A stretch of 64,000 nucleotides of DNA, from assembly GCA_944989445.1 (NCBI GenBank), contig CALYLW010000054.1, positions 1,054,654-1,118,653 on the forward strand, given 5' to 3'. Both the position numbers and the translations under genes were made by a program. This document shows, piece by piece, positions 10,243-21,469 of this stretch; position 1 is the stretch's first letter, and each line of letters begins with the position of its first letter. The notes beneath the pieces are model-generated. The model was not told the origin of the DNA. It did not search any database and was given only the letters and a program-made list of their open reading frames with translations. This DNA is from Ampullaceana balthica. Lineage: Eukaryota; Mollusca; Gastropoda; Lymnaeidae.

Positions 10243-12369
10243 TAGGCACTCCAATACTCGCGTAGCGGGCAGGAAAAAAACGCGGGCTGGACAGCGGCGA
10301 TCGCTGTGATGAGCTCGCGCTGTTCGTTTTCGGTAGATGTCGGGTTGTTTCGTTCTTTTTCGTCATTTCTAAAAATAAATGAACTTCGTTCGTTTAATTC
10401 AAATCCGCAGTGAATGCCGGTCACAACGGTATAAATAGATTGGAAATCCGACCACGCTAAGACTACCATTTTTTAAGTAAACAATGAATAAGTGACTTTA
10501 CTGTCTTATTCTGTTTTTGTTAAATCTTTGACGGGCCTGCAAATTACAGTGATGCATAGTTTTAATATCGCTTAAAATGATTCACTTAATTTCAAGACTA
10601 TTGATCTCAGTCTGACTTAATGAGAGTTAGCGGAAAATTAAAAAAATTCAAACTAGCCGATTTTCCGCCATTTTGTTTTGTTGATCTACCGGAAATAGTT
10701 TATCACTAATGTAAATATTGGTATCATTATTACTATTATTACCACGTTTAAAACAAATTAAATCAAAGTTTATTTTTTATAGATAGCTACCTTATGGTCA
10801 TTAATTAAAATAACTAAAAACTTATTTACCAATTTTTTTAAATCTTGGAAAATAAGTTGGCCACTTAACCTATGTATTAATAATTAACAAAGACAAAGAA
10901 GAACTTATGACTTATGATTATGAAAATGAATGTCATATCATTCATTCATATAGACATAGTAAATCATGCTAATTCATATAATATAACAGTAACATGTAGT
11001 TAGTTAAGTCAGTAGTTTTGAAGAAGTAGTAGTAATTATTTTATTGTTATTTTTCATAATTAAAAATTATCATTATTCCTTGTGACTTGTGAATTTAGTC
11101 AAAAAAAGGAAACCAAAGATGCATGAGACAACTTCAAACATTGTTTACCAGGACCAGACAGTTATAAATTTACCTCCATTAAAAAAAGTTGAAAATATAT
11201 TATTATATTGTGTTCTAAAAAGTTCATTGCAATTGCCTTAGTAGTAATAGGAGTCTAAAAGTTATAAATTTAAATGTAAATTGTCTCGGCAGTGTTCGGT
11301 TTTCAATTCACTTGTTTTTTTTTAATGCATAAATAATATTAAACACTTTCATAATATTAATTTCAACTGGACATTATCTGTTTGTGCTGAAAATTTCATT
11401 GAAATAGCTTTAGAAGTCTAAAAGTTATAAATTTAATTGTAAGTTGTCTCGGCTGTGTTCGGTTTTCAATATTTTTTTTAAAAAAATAAAAATATGCAAA
11501 AATATCTAATCTATATTTCATTTTTAAAAATTTCATTAACTTCTACTGGACATTATCTGTTTGTACTGAAAATTTCATTGAAATAGCTTTAGTAGTCTAA
11601 AAGTTATAAATTTAAATGTAAATTTTCTCGGCCGTCTTCGGTTTTCCATTAATTTTTTAAAAATAAAAATATGCAAGTTATGTGATCTATATTTCATAAA
11701 TTTTTTATTGCATTTATTTCAACTGGACATTATCTGTTTGTGCTAAAAATTTCATTGCAATAGCTTTAGTAGTCTCAAAGTTAAACATTTAAATGTGAAT
11801 TCTCTCTGCCGTGTTCGGTTTTCAATGTAGGTTTTAAAAAAAATATGCATAAATTATCAGATTAAAATTTAATGAATAACTTTATTTGCATTAATTTTAA
11901 TTGGGCATTGTCTGTTTGTAATGAAAATTTTACAGTTATGGGTTTGTTGGTTTAAAAGTTATAATATTTTGTAGTATAACTGAATTTCAGGACGTTTGTC
12001 GCAATGACCCGCTGTGCTTATATGGGCATGTTTTATAAAATATATTTAATTAATTCACAACTCATGAGTTATTTTTTGTTTAAGAATGGGTTATTAATAT
12101 ATCCCCCAAATTGCAGGGCTCTAACTTCATTAATGACAAATTTATGAACAAAATACTCAGGGAAGAGCTAAAATTTGATCACAGTTTTTAGAATTAAATA
12201 CAAAGGTAAATAAGGAGGAAAAATAATTCACTAAAAAAATCATAAATTCTTTCCTATCAGAGATAGAAGAATGTTTTTGGTGTCATTGGAAAGCTGAAAG
12301 CAAGCTCTTTCCTATTATAAGCTGTTTGTATATGTCAGATGTATTTGAAATTTTGAGTTGGAGTGCCTA
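10243..12369 (+). mobile_element. TIR transposon, 7-bp TSD family, copy E2
   Basis: It begins TAGGCACTCCAATACTCG (end B) and finishes with the inverse of TAGGCACTCCAACTC (end A), flanked by a perfect 7-bp repeat ATTTGTG (10236-10242 and 12370-12376). It is the reverse orientation of E1 and 1.1 kb shorter. The last ~380 bp match the first ~380 bp of E1 closely, and the first ~45 bp match E1's right end. Different target duplications show that the two copies inserted independently. No coding region is recognised; it is probably a non-autonomous deletion derivative. Confidence 0.85.
11190..11990. repeat. Subterminal ~180-bp tandem repeats of E2
   Basis: Units marked by TCTCGGC..GTGTTCGGTTTTC-like blocks occur at about 11283, 11444, 11626 and 11804, with ATTTCAACTGGACATTATCTG-like blocks between them. 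They are the reverse complement of the E1 array, at the same A-side position, with fewer recognisable units. Confidence 0.8.
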
Positions 12370-12376
12370 ATTTGTG

Positions 12377-13338
12377 AATTTAGGGTTAAGTTTAGTTTAA
12401 GAATTTTTAAAGTTGAATTTTCCAAAAGGAAGGTTTTAGCCATTTTAGGGTTAGGTTTAGTTGTGCTTTCGCTGTGAAAGATACGTGTAAAATCTGCAGC
12501 ATTACGATGCCATGATGATGATGATTAAAATTAATAATTGATTTTGTATCCAAATGATTCGCTGAGATTACTGAGAAATAACATGCGCCAAAACTGCACT
12601 TTTACTTTAAAAATATATGAAGGATATATATTTAATCTTTAATAAAGTGAAATGTTACCTTATCGCTAATCTGATGCCTAATGCCGTACATAGTAGTCGA
12701 CGGCCTGGTCGAAACGACAGTCCCCGCTCTACATCTCACTATGTTAACAGTTGAGTTGAACTTCACCTGAACCACTAATTACTAGTTTCTTTCGAAAATG
12801 AGCCCCACGGGCCACGAGACTACGAGACCGAAGTCCTCGCTACCAGTGCTGCCAGCGCTAGGTTTTTCCACCTATATCTAGGTTCTTTGTTATTGTTCTT
12901 TTTATCTTGTCTAGGTTTCTAGCCTTTTTATTTAAAAAATAGCCATAATCTAGGGCTAGGGTTGTTGTTTTTTTATTTTAAAAAAACAAATTAAACATTC
13001 TATGAGAAAGTTCGAAAATAAATAATTAAGTGGAATTAGCATCTAAATAAATTCGATTTTTCAAAAATAGAAATAAGCAGTAGGTGGTAACTGTATCTTT
13101 AGCCATTATATGACTATGATGTTGCATTAATATTAAAATAATTATATCTATGGCGCTATGCTTTTTAATTCGAAGGGTGGCGCCATCTGTCCGAAAAATT
13201 CTGTTAAAAGATTAAACAAACAACTTGAATGAGCCAAAATATTCAATTTTATTATATTTTAATAGCTCTAACATTTCCTTCTGTCTGCGTTGAGAGAATA
13301 TTCTCTCAAGTATACACGGTATAGAGTATAGTGTAGAC
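12377..13338. other. No gene recognised
   Basis: The stretch contains a degenerate TTAGGGTTA-type segment (12380-12470, similar to 4058-4095), then AT-rich sequence. There are no open frames with motifs, no RNA gene, and no clear element ends until the hAT-type terminus at 13339. Confidence 0.4.
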
Positions 13339-13839
13339 CAGGGGTGGGCAAACTGCGCCCCACGGGCCGCATGCGGCCCGCCAGAGTATATTATGCGGCC
13401 AAAAACAATGTACATGTTGCGATCTTATGTCGATTTTAATTTTCTTTGTTTAGAATTTTTGCTACATTTAAAAAAAATTATTCCGAGTATTTGATTCGAA
13501 TCTAGGGATATTAAATCAGTTTTATGGCTCCAGAATTGGTAAGTGATCATTAGACATTAATTGTTAACATTCTTATTCGAGACTGGTTTTCAGGTCAACT
13601 GGAAGTGGCCTTTTTTACGATATATATCTTTGTGGTTTTGCGAAATTTGTCATTTAAAAGCGAATATACGATGATTTAAACATAAAGGCAGCCAACAAAA
13701 AATGAAAGAAATATTGAGGACGAATTTCGTGCTTTTAATGACGAATGGACCGCTAAATATTGCTTCACCAGCGTTGGAAGCAGAGTAGTCTGCTTGCTGT
13801 GCCGTGAGTGTGTGAGCGTCTTTAAGGATTACAACTTAA

Positions 13840-15331
13840 GGGGGGATATAACACCTTATGAAGGAAAAAACTAGAATATCAAAATATTTACATTTTTATT
13901 TGTTAACTTTGTTTCATATAGCTAGAAAGTGATTAAAAAAATTGTGAAAAAAATATTTTGTCATAAACAAGGACAGGGAGGACATAAAGAGGACATAAAA
14001 AGGACAAAAAAGGTGAAAATTAAAAAATATATTTAAAAAAAACTAATAAACAGAATGATTTGAAACTTAACTTTTTAGCTAGATATAGATCTTATTGATA
14101 TTTGTGAGTATTAGAATTAAGATATTTCCATTAGATTTTAAAATATGAATTTTTCAGTGATTATAGTTGAAAAAACTTGAAAATTTAAGGGGGTCAAGTT
14201 ATAAAAATCTTATTAAAATAAAAAATACTAAAGATAATTAAAAATGCATACTCAGGATTGTTACAATATGCATACAGAACAAATCCTGAAAATATGAAAT
14301 AAATTGATAAAGTAGTTTTTGAGAAATTTCATTTTTCGTGGAACAAAATGTATGAAAACGCAATTTTGAGAAAAACGACTTTTAAAGTTAGTATAACGAA
14401 AAAAACACACATTCGTGAGAGATAAAAGAGTGAATTTTTTTTGAGAATATAGCTTAGCCCTTAAACTTACTAAAAACGTTTTAAAAAACCCAATTTATCA
14501 TTTCAAAAAATTGTCATTAAAGCAAAGTGGATACATAGTATCTCCATATTGTTTATTTGCTACATCTACTAAGCACCAAGTATGAGTGGGTTTTGAGATT
14601 GTGATAGTGGATTGCTGTGAAATGGTGCCATAAATATGCTGTGAATAGGTTCAAGGTGATAGCTGTGATAAGGTGACAGGCATTTGCCTGGAAGTGGTGC
14701 CAGGCGATGGCAGCGAAGTGGTGCCAGGCAATGGCAGCGAAGTGGTGCCAGGCGATGGCAGCGAAGTGGTGGTAGGCGATGGCTGTCAATCGGTGCTAGG
14801 AGATGGCGGCAAAGTGATGCTTGGCTATGGCTATAAAATGGTGCCAGGTATTGGCTGTAAAGTGGCACTAGTGTAGAGCTTGACCACCTCTAGCCACTAG
14901 TCATTTTTGAAGATGACCCTTGCCCTTGGGGGGGATGATTTTAGACTGACAACTTTTCTGTTGCATTTGTTTCATTCGAAAATATTTTTATTTTTGTATA
15001 TCCAGTTGTAAAGAGGTAGTCGATATTGGCCTAAATCGATACTCATATGAAAAATCCTTTAAAATGATGCCAAACACTATATGGAAATGAAAAGTTTGAT
15101 ATAAGTTGCCATGGCTTGAAGAATGGCATTATAAACAGTAAAAAGCTATTAAAATCATTAAAAAACGCTAACAGTGACTTACAAAATATTTTTTTTTACA
15201 ACTTTAAAAAAATAAAATGACAAATTTTTTTTTGGGAACATGTTCTACAATGGCTTAGGTAGTCAATTATGACAAAACCCCAAAACATGTAATTTTTCAG
15301 TTAAGTGGTCAAAATACTGTTATATCCCCCC
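13840..15331. mobile_element. TTAA-flanked non-autonomous DNA transposon
   Basis: It starts GGGGGGATATAACA and ends with the exact inverse, TGTTATATCCCCCC, giving 14-bp TIRs, and is bounded by TTAA on both sides (13836-13839 and 15332-15335). It splits the hAT coding sequence between YNL and the following K codon, so removing it rejoins the homology. TTAA duplication is typical of piggyBac and Kolobok; a G-run terminus fits Kolobok better, but with no transposase this is inference. The interior is AT-rich and contains a 24-bp minisatellite. Confidence 0.85.
14660..14870. repeat. 24-bp minisatellite
   Basis: Tandem units of GAAGTGGTGCCAGGC plus GATGGCAGC, three or four nearly perfect in the middle (14690-14790) and decaying on both sides. 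Because the period is a multiple of 3, it keeps frames open on both strands, producing spurious repetitive ORFs (AIAWHHFA-like and GDGSEVVP-like) that should not be called genes. Confidence 0.85.
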
Positions 15332-15732
15332 TTAAAATGACACCACCAGAAAAAAAACATTTGGATTTCGGGCACAAATTAACGAACGAGGATAATGTCA
15401 AACTTCAGGGCAATAGCTTGTTTGCACATGAAATGTATGTGAATGTTCAATCACTGCATGCAAAGTTCTCCCTGTTCTCCAGGCAAGCAGGTTAAAACAG
15501 GTTTTGCCATCTTCCCTTACTGAAACAGAAAACCATTTCTGGTGATACGTCTGACAAGTACAAGGCTCAGTTGGATGCCTTGGCTGTGGAATTTGAAAGG
15601 ATGCTCCAAGACTTCAAGAACCTGGAGCCTGGAACCACTCTTTAATATCCTCAGTTCATTTAGTGCACAAGCTGATTAAGCCCCAGAGGATGTACAGTTA
15701 GAGCTCTTTGACCTACAAGCTGATTATGATCC

Positions 15733-16174
15733 CAAAAAAAGAGCTGCCCGATTCATTACTGGAGAATATTCAAAACTGACTAGAATAACACCATTAGTTA
15801 AATCATTAAACCTTGAAACACTAGAGGATAGAAGAACCAAGAGTAAAGTAGTAATCATACATAAAGCAATTAACTCTAATTTAGAAATACAACACAAAAA
15901 TAACTTAATACAACCCTCAGATAGACATAAGGATAAAAACACCTTTCTTATTCCGTATCCAAGAACAAACTCATACACATTTTCGTTCTTCCCGTCCGGA
16001 ATTCGGGCGTGGAAGGGGTTGCCTGAAGAAACCAGGAAAGCCAACACTTTATCAACATTTAAAACTCTAATAAGAATGCAGGACTAAACACAAACCATAG
16101 ATAAGCGTAGGACGCAATAATCTTCTGTATAGAAGGAGCGTCTGAAACATAAAAGATAAGATAAGATAAGATAA
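15733..16174 (+). mobile_element. 5'-truncated CR1/L2-like LINE
   Basis: The copy encodes the C-terminal end of a non-LTR retrotransposon ORF2. The open frame from about 15733 to 16087 carries RAARFITGEYSK, LETLEDRRTKSK and SFFPSGIRAWKGLPEE, typical of the tail of CR1/L2/jockey-group reverse transcriptases. After the stop come 30 bp, a conserved hairpin (CTTCTGTATAGAAG) and a GATAA repeat tail. It is inserted in the hAT relic between two GATCC words (15728-15732 and 16175-16179), a short duplication or microhomology. The same 3' end recurs at 49496-49670. Confidence 0.85.
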
Positions 16175-16774
16175 GATCCGAAGGAGAAGTTCAATTCAGT
16201 TTTTCCGCTGGAGTTGTATGGATATTTGCCAGCAGCAGCAGCATTAAAAAACTATTCGGCCAAACTTTTGTCACTGGTGGGTCCACATACATCTGTGAGC
16301 AAGCTTTTTCTTGCATGAAAATAAACAAGTCTAAGAACAGATAGAAGGTGGCTGAGTGCAATTTGAATGCAGTCATGGTAATCACAACCAGGAAACTGGT
16401 TGCACAATTCAAGAACATTATCCAAAATTTTGAACAGTTACATATTTCTCATACGCTAAGATTAGTGTACGCTAAGGTCAGCTTATATGTAAATTATGTT
16501 CCTACTTCATCATAGTTATTATGACAGGTAAAAATAAACTTTAGTTGAAATAATAATGAATAGTAAAATCTTATTATCAAATTAGAAACGGTTTCAGTTC
16601 GTATTTAAAATGTAAACTCAAATAAAAGCCGAGTTATAAACAATGGATAACCGTAAGACTCACTCAGTAACCTACTGTATAAAAGAAGCAAGTGTAATAT
16701 ATCAGAGGCATCGCTATAGGGTTGGTGTAACCCGGGGGCGGTAGCTCATGGTGTCACCCCTTCACGACTGACCG

Positions 16775-17165
16775 GGCCGTCCATAAATGAAGTCACGCGA
16801 GGTTGCCGATTTTTACCCCACCCTCCCCAAGCGTCATACTTTGTCACAAAAACTTAGACCTCACCCCTTTTTGACGATATGACGTAACATAGCTTTGACC
16901 GTAACCGTATTTTCTAAATAACAATTAGCATGTTGCAAATTATTTTTTGTCATTTAAATATGTATTTAGGGTAAGTCTGCGCTCTAATATCGTAACACGC
17001 GTGAAGCCACTGGAAACGTCATTAAATAAATGTTAAACAATCAAATATTTAATTGGAACTTTTATACTTTTATTTAAAGTTGGGCCTTTTTGATGTGACG
17101 TCACATTTTTAAACACACCCTCCCCCTCGCCACACATCGTCACAGATGCGTGACCCCGTCCCCCT
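16775..17165 (-). mobile_element. GGGCCGTCC-ended MITE, inverted copy
   Basis: It starts GGGCCGTCCATAAATGAAGT and shares its body, in reverse, with 22442-22760: the CACGCGTGAAGCC block at 16998 mirrors GGCTTCACGCGTG at 22629. A TGACGTCA palindrome lies at 17096-17103. The distal end degrades before a clean terminus. Upstream, 16700-16774 carries another short repeat (GGGTTGGTGTAACCCGG). Bases 16451-16700 hold nothing recognised. Confidence 0.7.
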
Positions 17166-17179
17166 ACGGCGGATTAAAA

Positions 17180-18310
17180 GGGAGGTGCTGAGCGGGCTAA
17201 ATCCAGGGGCCCCAAATAATTTAAGGTCCCCCAAACTTATTATAGTATACAATAAAGATACAGGCAAATGTTTGTTGCCCGGCTGCAGTCTGATATTTTG
17301 TCGTCTGCAAAATCTTTTACCCGGCTTGTTGCATCTACTCATCATTGACAGGTGCTTCAAAAACACATGAAATTGATATATGTTACAAGCCTTTGTCTGA
17401 CACAAGATGGTCAACCTGGCATGATGCTGTAAGGTCTGTTAATAACTCATACCATGAGAATATCGCAGCACTGGAAGAATTAGCAACACACGAAAATCAG
17501 CCACGTGACTGTCGATTTGAAGCAGAAGGATTTCTAAAAGGAACTTGAACAACTGGGAGTCGCTATTTTACTTGAAATTTTGGAAACAATTTTAGAAAGG
17601 AAGTCTCTCATTGAGTTTGTTAAAAGAAAGCATTCTTAATTTGATTCCTATGAAGACAAAGGAAAGGATGAAGGGACATCACCAAAACAGTATTCTCCCC
17701 GAGACAAAAATTCAAGGTTGAAGTATTTCTGGTAATCATCATTGACAAATTTTCTTAAGCCCTACAAAATCGGTTAGGCGCATATAAATACATCCATGAA
17801 AAATTTGGCTTTCTTACAAACCTAACTGAGCTCAGCAATTTCGCCATCCGATGGGCATCAGCCAAGTTAATGGAAGAATGTTCAAGTGATTTCGAAGACT
17901 TCTTACCTTCAGAATTTTCAGAACTCTTTAAAAAGTTATTGTCAAGCCCCAGGCTCAGGGTAAGGAAAAACAAGTAGCCCGATGCGAAACTCAAAACACG
18001 TGCACAGAGCTAAAACAAAATTTCTGCTTTTGAATGAGGTAAATATCACACAGACCTTTACAAATGTACACATCGCCCTTCGCATCTATCTTTCAATGAT
18101 GACATCAAACTCCAGCAGAGAACGATCCTTTTCAAAGTTGAAAAGAATATAAAATGAGTTAGAATGTACATGGGACTACAAATTGTAAACAAAGACTGAA
18201 TATGGTCTCTCTAATGAGCATTGAAAAGGAACTTGCAAGCTTAATTAGCTTTACTGACTTGATTGAAAACTTCGCCATGAGAAAAATTCACTAACGAAAG
18301 TTGTAGGTTG
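17180..18310 (+). pseudogene. Transposase relic, hAT/ZMYM1-like
   Basis: Broken frames carry segments in the order expected of ZMYM1-like hAT-derived proteins: KPLSDTRWSTWHDAVRSVNN (about 17388-17450), CRFEAEGFLKGT at 17510-17545 (17345-17548 is one open frame), then further piecewise similarity, then near 18090-18150 the dimerisation-domain block SSRERSFSKLKRIKNEL, and finally MSIEKELASLISFTDLIENF (18213-18275). At least five frameshifts or stops interrupt it. It is a dead element or retrocopy. Bases 18311-18637 hold AT-rich DNA only. Confidence 0.7.
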
Positions 18311-19251
18311 AAATAATAAGAATACATATTTTTCAAAAAAAATTGTTGATTTCAAATAGAGAGAAAAAAATCGTTACCCCATGAAAAACAAAAGTTTTAA
18401 TAAATAAAGGTAAAAAAATGATTTTTAAAAACCACGTTTTTACAAGTGGACTAAAAAGAAGAAAATAATTTTAAACTTGTAAACTCCCCCCTCGCCCCCC
18501 TAGTGACTCCACTGTAATATATACAATGAGAATGATGCTAAAAATGCTGATAAGATTGCCATTTATAAAGAAGATGACATTTAAGTGATGAATAAATTCA
18601 GATATAAGTATCTTTTACAATTAGTTATTTAGAGCATGGGGCCGTCCATAAATGACGTCACGCACCTAGGGGGGAGGGGGGTCACACTCTTGTGACGATC
18701 CGTGACGTGGGGGGGAGGGGGTTGAAGAAATGTGACGTCACATCAAAAGGGTAACTTTAAATAAAAATTCCACTGAAATATTTGGTCGCTTACAATTTAT
18801 TCAATGATTTTTTTCTTTTTTTTTCTTTTTTTTTAAAAATCAGTGCTTCTCAATGTGCCGGTCGGTAGGCCATCAGACACTGGTTGGCGTAAGCTATCAA
18901 GACACGAAAATTAAATCTAATTATAATACTTAAGTTTGAGAATCCACAAAGTAACGTATGAAATTGTTACACTGTGTCGTTTGATGTTGACATCAAAGCA
19001 TTTGTGATGTAACCGCAGCTCCGTTTGGTTTTTTTATGGCAGGAGTCGTCGAACGTTTTTGCCCGTTACCCCAAAATATACAAGTTTATGTGTGTATGTT
19101 ACCCCCCCCCCTCCCAACCGCCAGACTCTAGGTCCTGCTCACATGACTCGGGGATTTGGGGGAGCGTCGTTAGCCCCCCCCCCACGAAAATGCTACTGGT
19201 GAGTTTTACAAGCATGACAAGTGTCTAAAAATGATCTGAATAGGATTATGT

Positions 19252-21121
19252 CAGGGGTGCGCAACCTTTGGGCTATTCCCGGCCGCATTAAAAAAATACT
19301 TTTGCAACGGCCGCCAAAAAATTTTGACTGAAAAACGAAACGGTTACTATCAAAAATTTACCTCTGGTAATAGTCAACGCGAGATAATAATGACATAATC
19401 ATAATGTATTGTAGACAAACACAGTGATTAATTACAAACAAAAACATTTTCATTGATATTCTCTTATATTTTTACTTTATTGAACATTATCATGTAAACC
19501 TAACATCATGTCACACCAAGTACAGCATGAGTACATGGCATTAGTACACTGAGAACACGATAATTGAATAATTGAGAAGCTGCTTCATTAACACTGTCCA
19601 TGTAACTTAGCAGTAAGACTTCTGGAAATTAGGGGCTGCCTTGCTCTTGGATGTTTGCAGAGAGTCGCGCAAAGTCCGGGCCCTCGCTGGAGATCATCAG
19701 TCGTATTCTTAACGCCAGATTGGTGTCCACCAGTCGGGTTCGATATTTGTTCTTGAGATATTTCATTCATGAAAATGACGTTTCGCACATGTAAGTGCTT
19801 CCAAAAAACACTAGAGTGTTTCTTGCTATTTCGCGACGCTTGGGATACTCAACAGCTAATTTCCATGTCTCCAGTAGGTCGATTTTGTCCTAGAATTTCT
19901 TCAAAAGCTGCGCGTTATTTTTTAGTTCGATCAATTCCATTTGGACATCCAATGGCGGTAATGGCGCTCTCTCTGTCTCAACCAAATATGGAAAAGCAAC
20001 GAGTCTCATATTTTCGGAAATCTTGTCGAAATCCTGAAAACGTTCTGCGAATTCCAACAACAGCGCTTCGAGGATGCCTGAAAAGGATGTAGCCGGGATT
20101 TCATCTTTTCTTATTTCATGGCTCTCGATTACAGCGGTGAAGTGTAGGAAATGATAGAGATTGAGCTGTTGAATTTGACTTTGCAGCTGACGACATTTGT
20201 CACAGAAATCCTGTACTTTTCTGTGCATGAGGCAAGCTGTTGTACCTTTTCCTAGCAGAGACTCGTTGAGGCAGTTGATATAAATTAACAAATCTACAAG
20301 GACGGCTATAGAGATGTTAAGAAGGCCTGATTTTTCAGTGGGCTGTCCTTGTTTTTCATGGCATAAAATTCCAGTATTTCTTTTCGTAGCAGCCGAACAC
20401 GGCGTTATGTTTCTCCCTGACACAACCAACGAATGCTGGTGTGGTACAGAATACCTTCAGCCGACAAATCATTTGTGTGAAGAATTTGTATGAATTGGCG
20501 GTGGTGAAGAGCATTCGCGCGAATGAAAAGGATAATGCGATTCACATCCTTCAGAATGTTATCCAAATCAACAGATTTAGAACACAGCGCCTCCTCGCGA
20601 ATAATATAGAACAGATTTTTGAGCCTGTCATTACCGTGATCCTTCAACACATAATTCGGAAAATCTAGCCACGAAGCCATTTTTCTTACCAACCATGTAC
20701 AGATGCCTCGCAGTTTCTTCAGATCAACGTGCGAGTCGATGCAAGGTTTTTAAACTGCCAAAATATGTCTTCTCCTCGAGTTCAAGTAATGAGTGTCTCC
20801 ATGGAGAGCAGATCTTCGCAAAATTCAAATGTTGGGTATAGGGAGCGAATGAATATGAGTAGCTGCGCTATTTAAATGTCTATGAACGCTAAACACTGCA
20901 GCTAATGCTACAGCTGCCGGAGTCGTAATTGTTTCGCAATAACAAGTGTTTAAGAGTGTTAATGAATATTCGATATTTCGTTTAAAACTTTAAATAATAT
21001 ATTGCCAAATGGCAAATATTTGACGGCCGCAGGTTATTATAGATTAAACAGATATCCACGGCCGCACATTTTCGTGCCCACGGCCGCATGCGGCCGTACG
21101 GCCGCAGGTTGCGCATCCCTG
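19252..21121 (-). mobile_element. hAT transposon with perfect 8-bp TSD
   Basis: Termini CAGGGGTGCGCAACCT and the inverse of CAGGGATGCGCAACCT bound the element, and GATTATGT is duplicated exactly at 19244-19251 and 21122-21129. The subterminal regions carry GGCCGC-rich repeats. The transposase gene runs on the minus strand in broken frames (about 20780-19600). A clean 8-bp duplication and well-kept termini suggest a fairly recent insertion of an already defective copy. Confidence 0.92.
19600..20780 (-). pseudogene. hAT transposase remnant (GTF2IRD2/ZBED-like)
   Basis: On the minus strand, 20692-20405 encodes an open piece ending YHTSIRWLCQGE. The frame shifts and continues in 20429-19890, which includes TGILCHEKQGQPTEKSG, DLLIYINCLNESLLGKGT and PLDVQMELIELKNN, all at the positions seen in hAT transposases of the ZBED/GTF2IRD2 group. 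Downstream, a shifted frame carries LQRGPG and a degenerate C-terminal dimerisation block to about 19600. The N-terminal BED finger is missing. It is non-functional as drawn. Confidence 0.8.
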
Positions 21122-21291
21122 GATTATGTGTATATATTTTCATTCAAAACGACACGGAATATCCTTTTTCTTTAAAAGGCGAGGGGGTGGGGAGGGAATC
21201 TATTTGATAGAATTAAAAAACGTTTTAAGTTTGATATAATTGTTCGATTGGTTTTTGGTCAAACGCCCCTGGCCATTCTAGTCTTCTAGAT

Positions 21292-21469
21292 CAGTGCTTC
21301 TCAAAGTGGTGGTCCGCGGACCGGTGCCGGTCCGTGGGCCATCCGCTGCCGGTCCACAGATGTTCTAAAAAAAAAGGACCGAAAAAATTGGAAAATAGTG
21401 CACCGGTCCCTGGTGCAATAGAAAAACATTCCTGCCGGTCCGCCATACTAAAACGTTTGAGAAGCACTG
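21292..21469. mobile_element. 178-bp hAT MITE, perfect 8-bp TSD
   Basis: TIRs CAGTGCTTCTCAAAGTGG and the inverse of CAGTGCTTCTCAAACG enclose GC-rich words (CCGGTGCCGGTCCG), and TTCTAGAT is duplicated exactly at 21284-21291 and 21470-21477. It inserted into the body of the GGGGCCGTCC element. A truncated relative lies at 18841-18885. Confidence 0.93.

Larger units (their letters stand above)
13339..16450 (+). pseudogene. Decayed hAT transposase gene (BED-finger type)
   Basis: A hAT-type left terminus CAGGGGTGGGCAAACTG starts the element at 13339. From about 13700 a broken reading frame resembles BED-finger hAT transposases of the ZBED5/GTF2IRD2/SCAND3 type. The pieces run in family order: an N-terminal BED-like piece (WTAKYCFTSVG, VCLLC, VFKDYNL) to 13839; then after an inserted element MYVNVQSL, DKYKAQLDALAVEFERMLQD and ELFDLQADYD to 15732; then after an inserted LINE KFNSVFPLELYGYLP and the dimerisation signature GGSTYICEQAFSCMKINKSK near 16290. 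There are many stops and frameshifts. No right terminus was found. This is a transposase relic, not a host gene. Confidence 0.8.

Noticed and set aside
5974..12369. A single 6.4-kb transposon with ~1.5-kb terminal inverted repeats
   Set aside because: Internal TAGGCACTCCAATACTCG ends at 9179 and 10243 and two different perfect 7-bp duplications show two separate inverted insertions.
14553..14876. Repetitive proteins on both strands (AIAWHHFA-like; GDGSEVVP-like)
   Set aside because: Artefact of a 24-bp minisatellite whose period is a multiple of three, inside a TTAA-flanked element.
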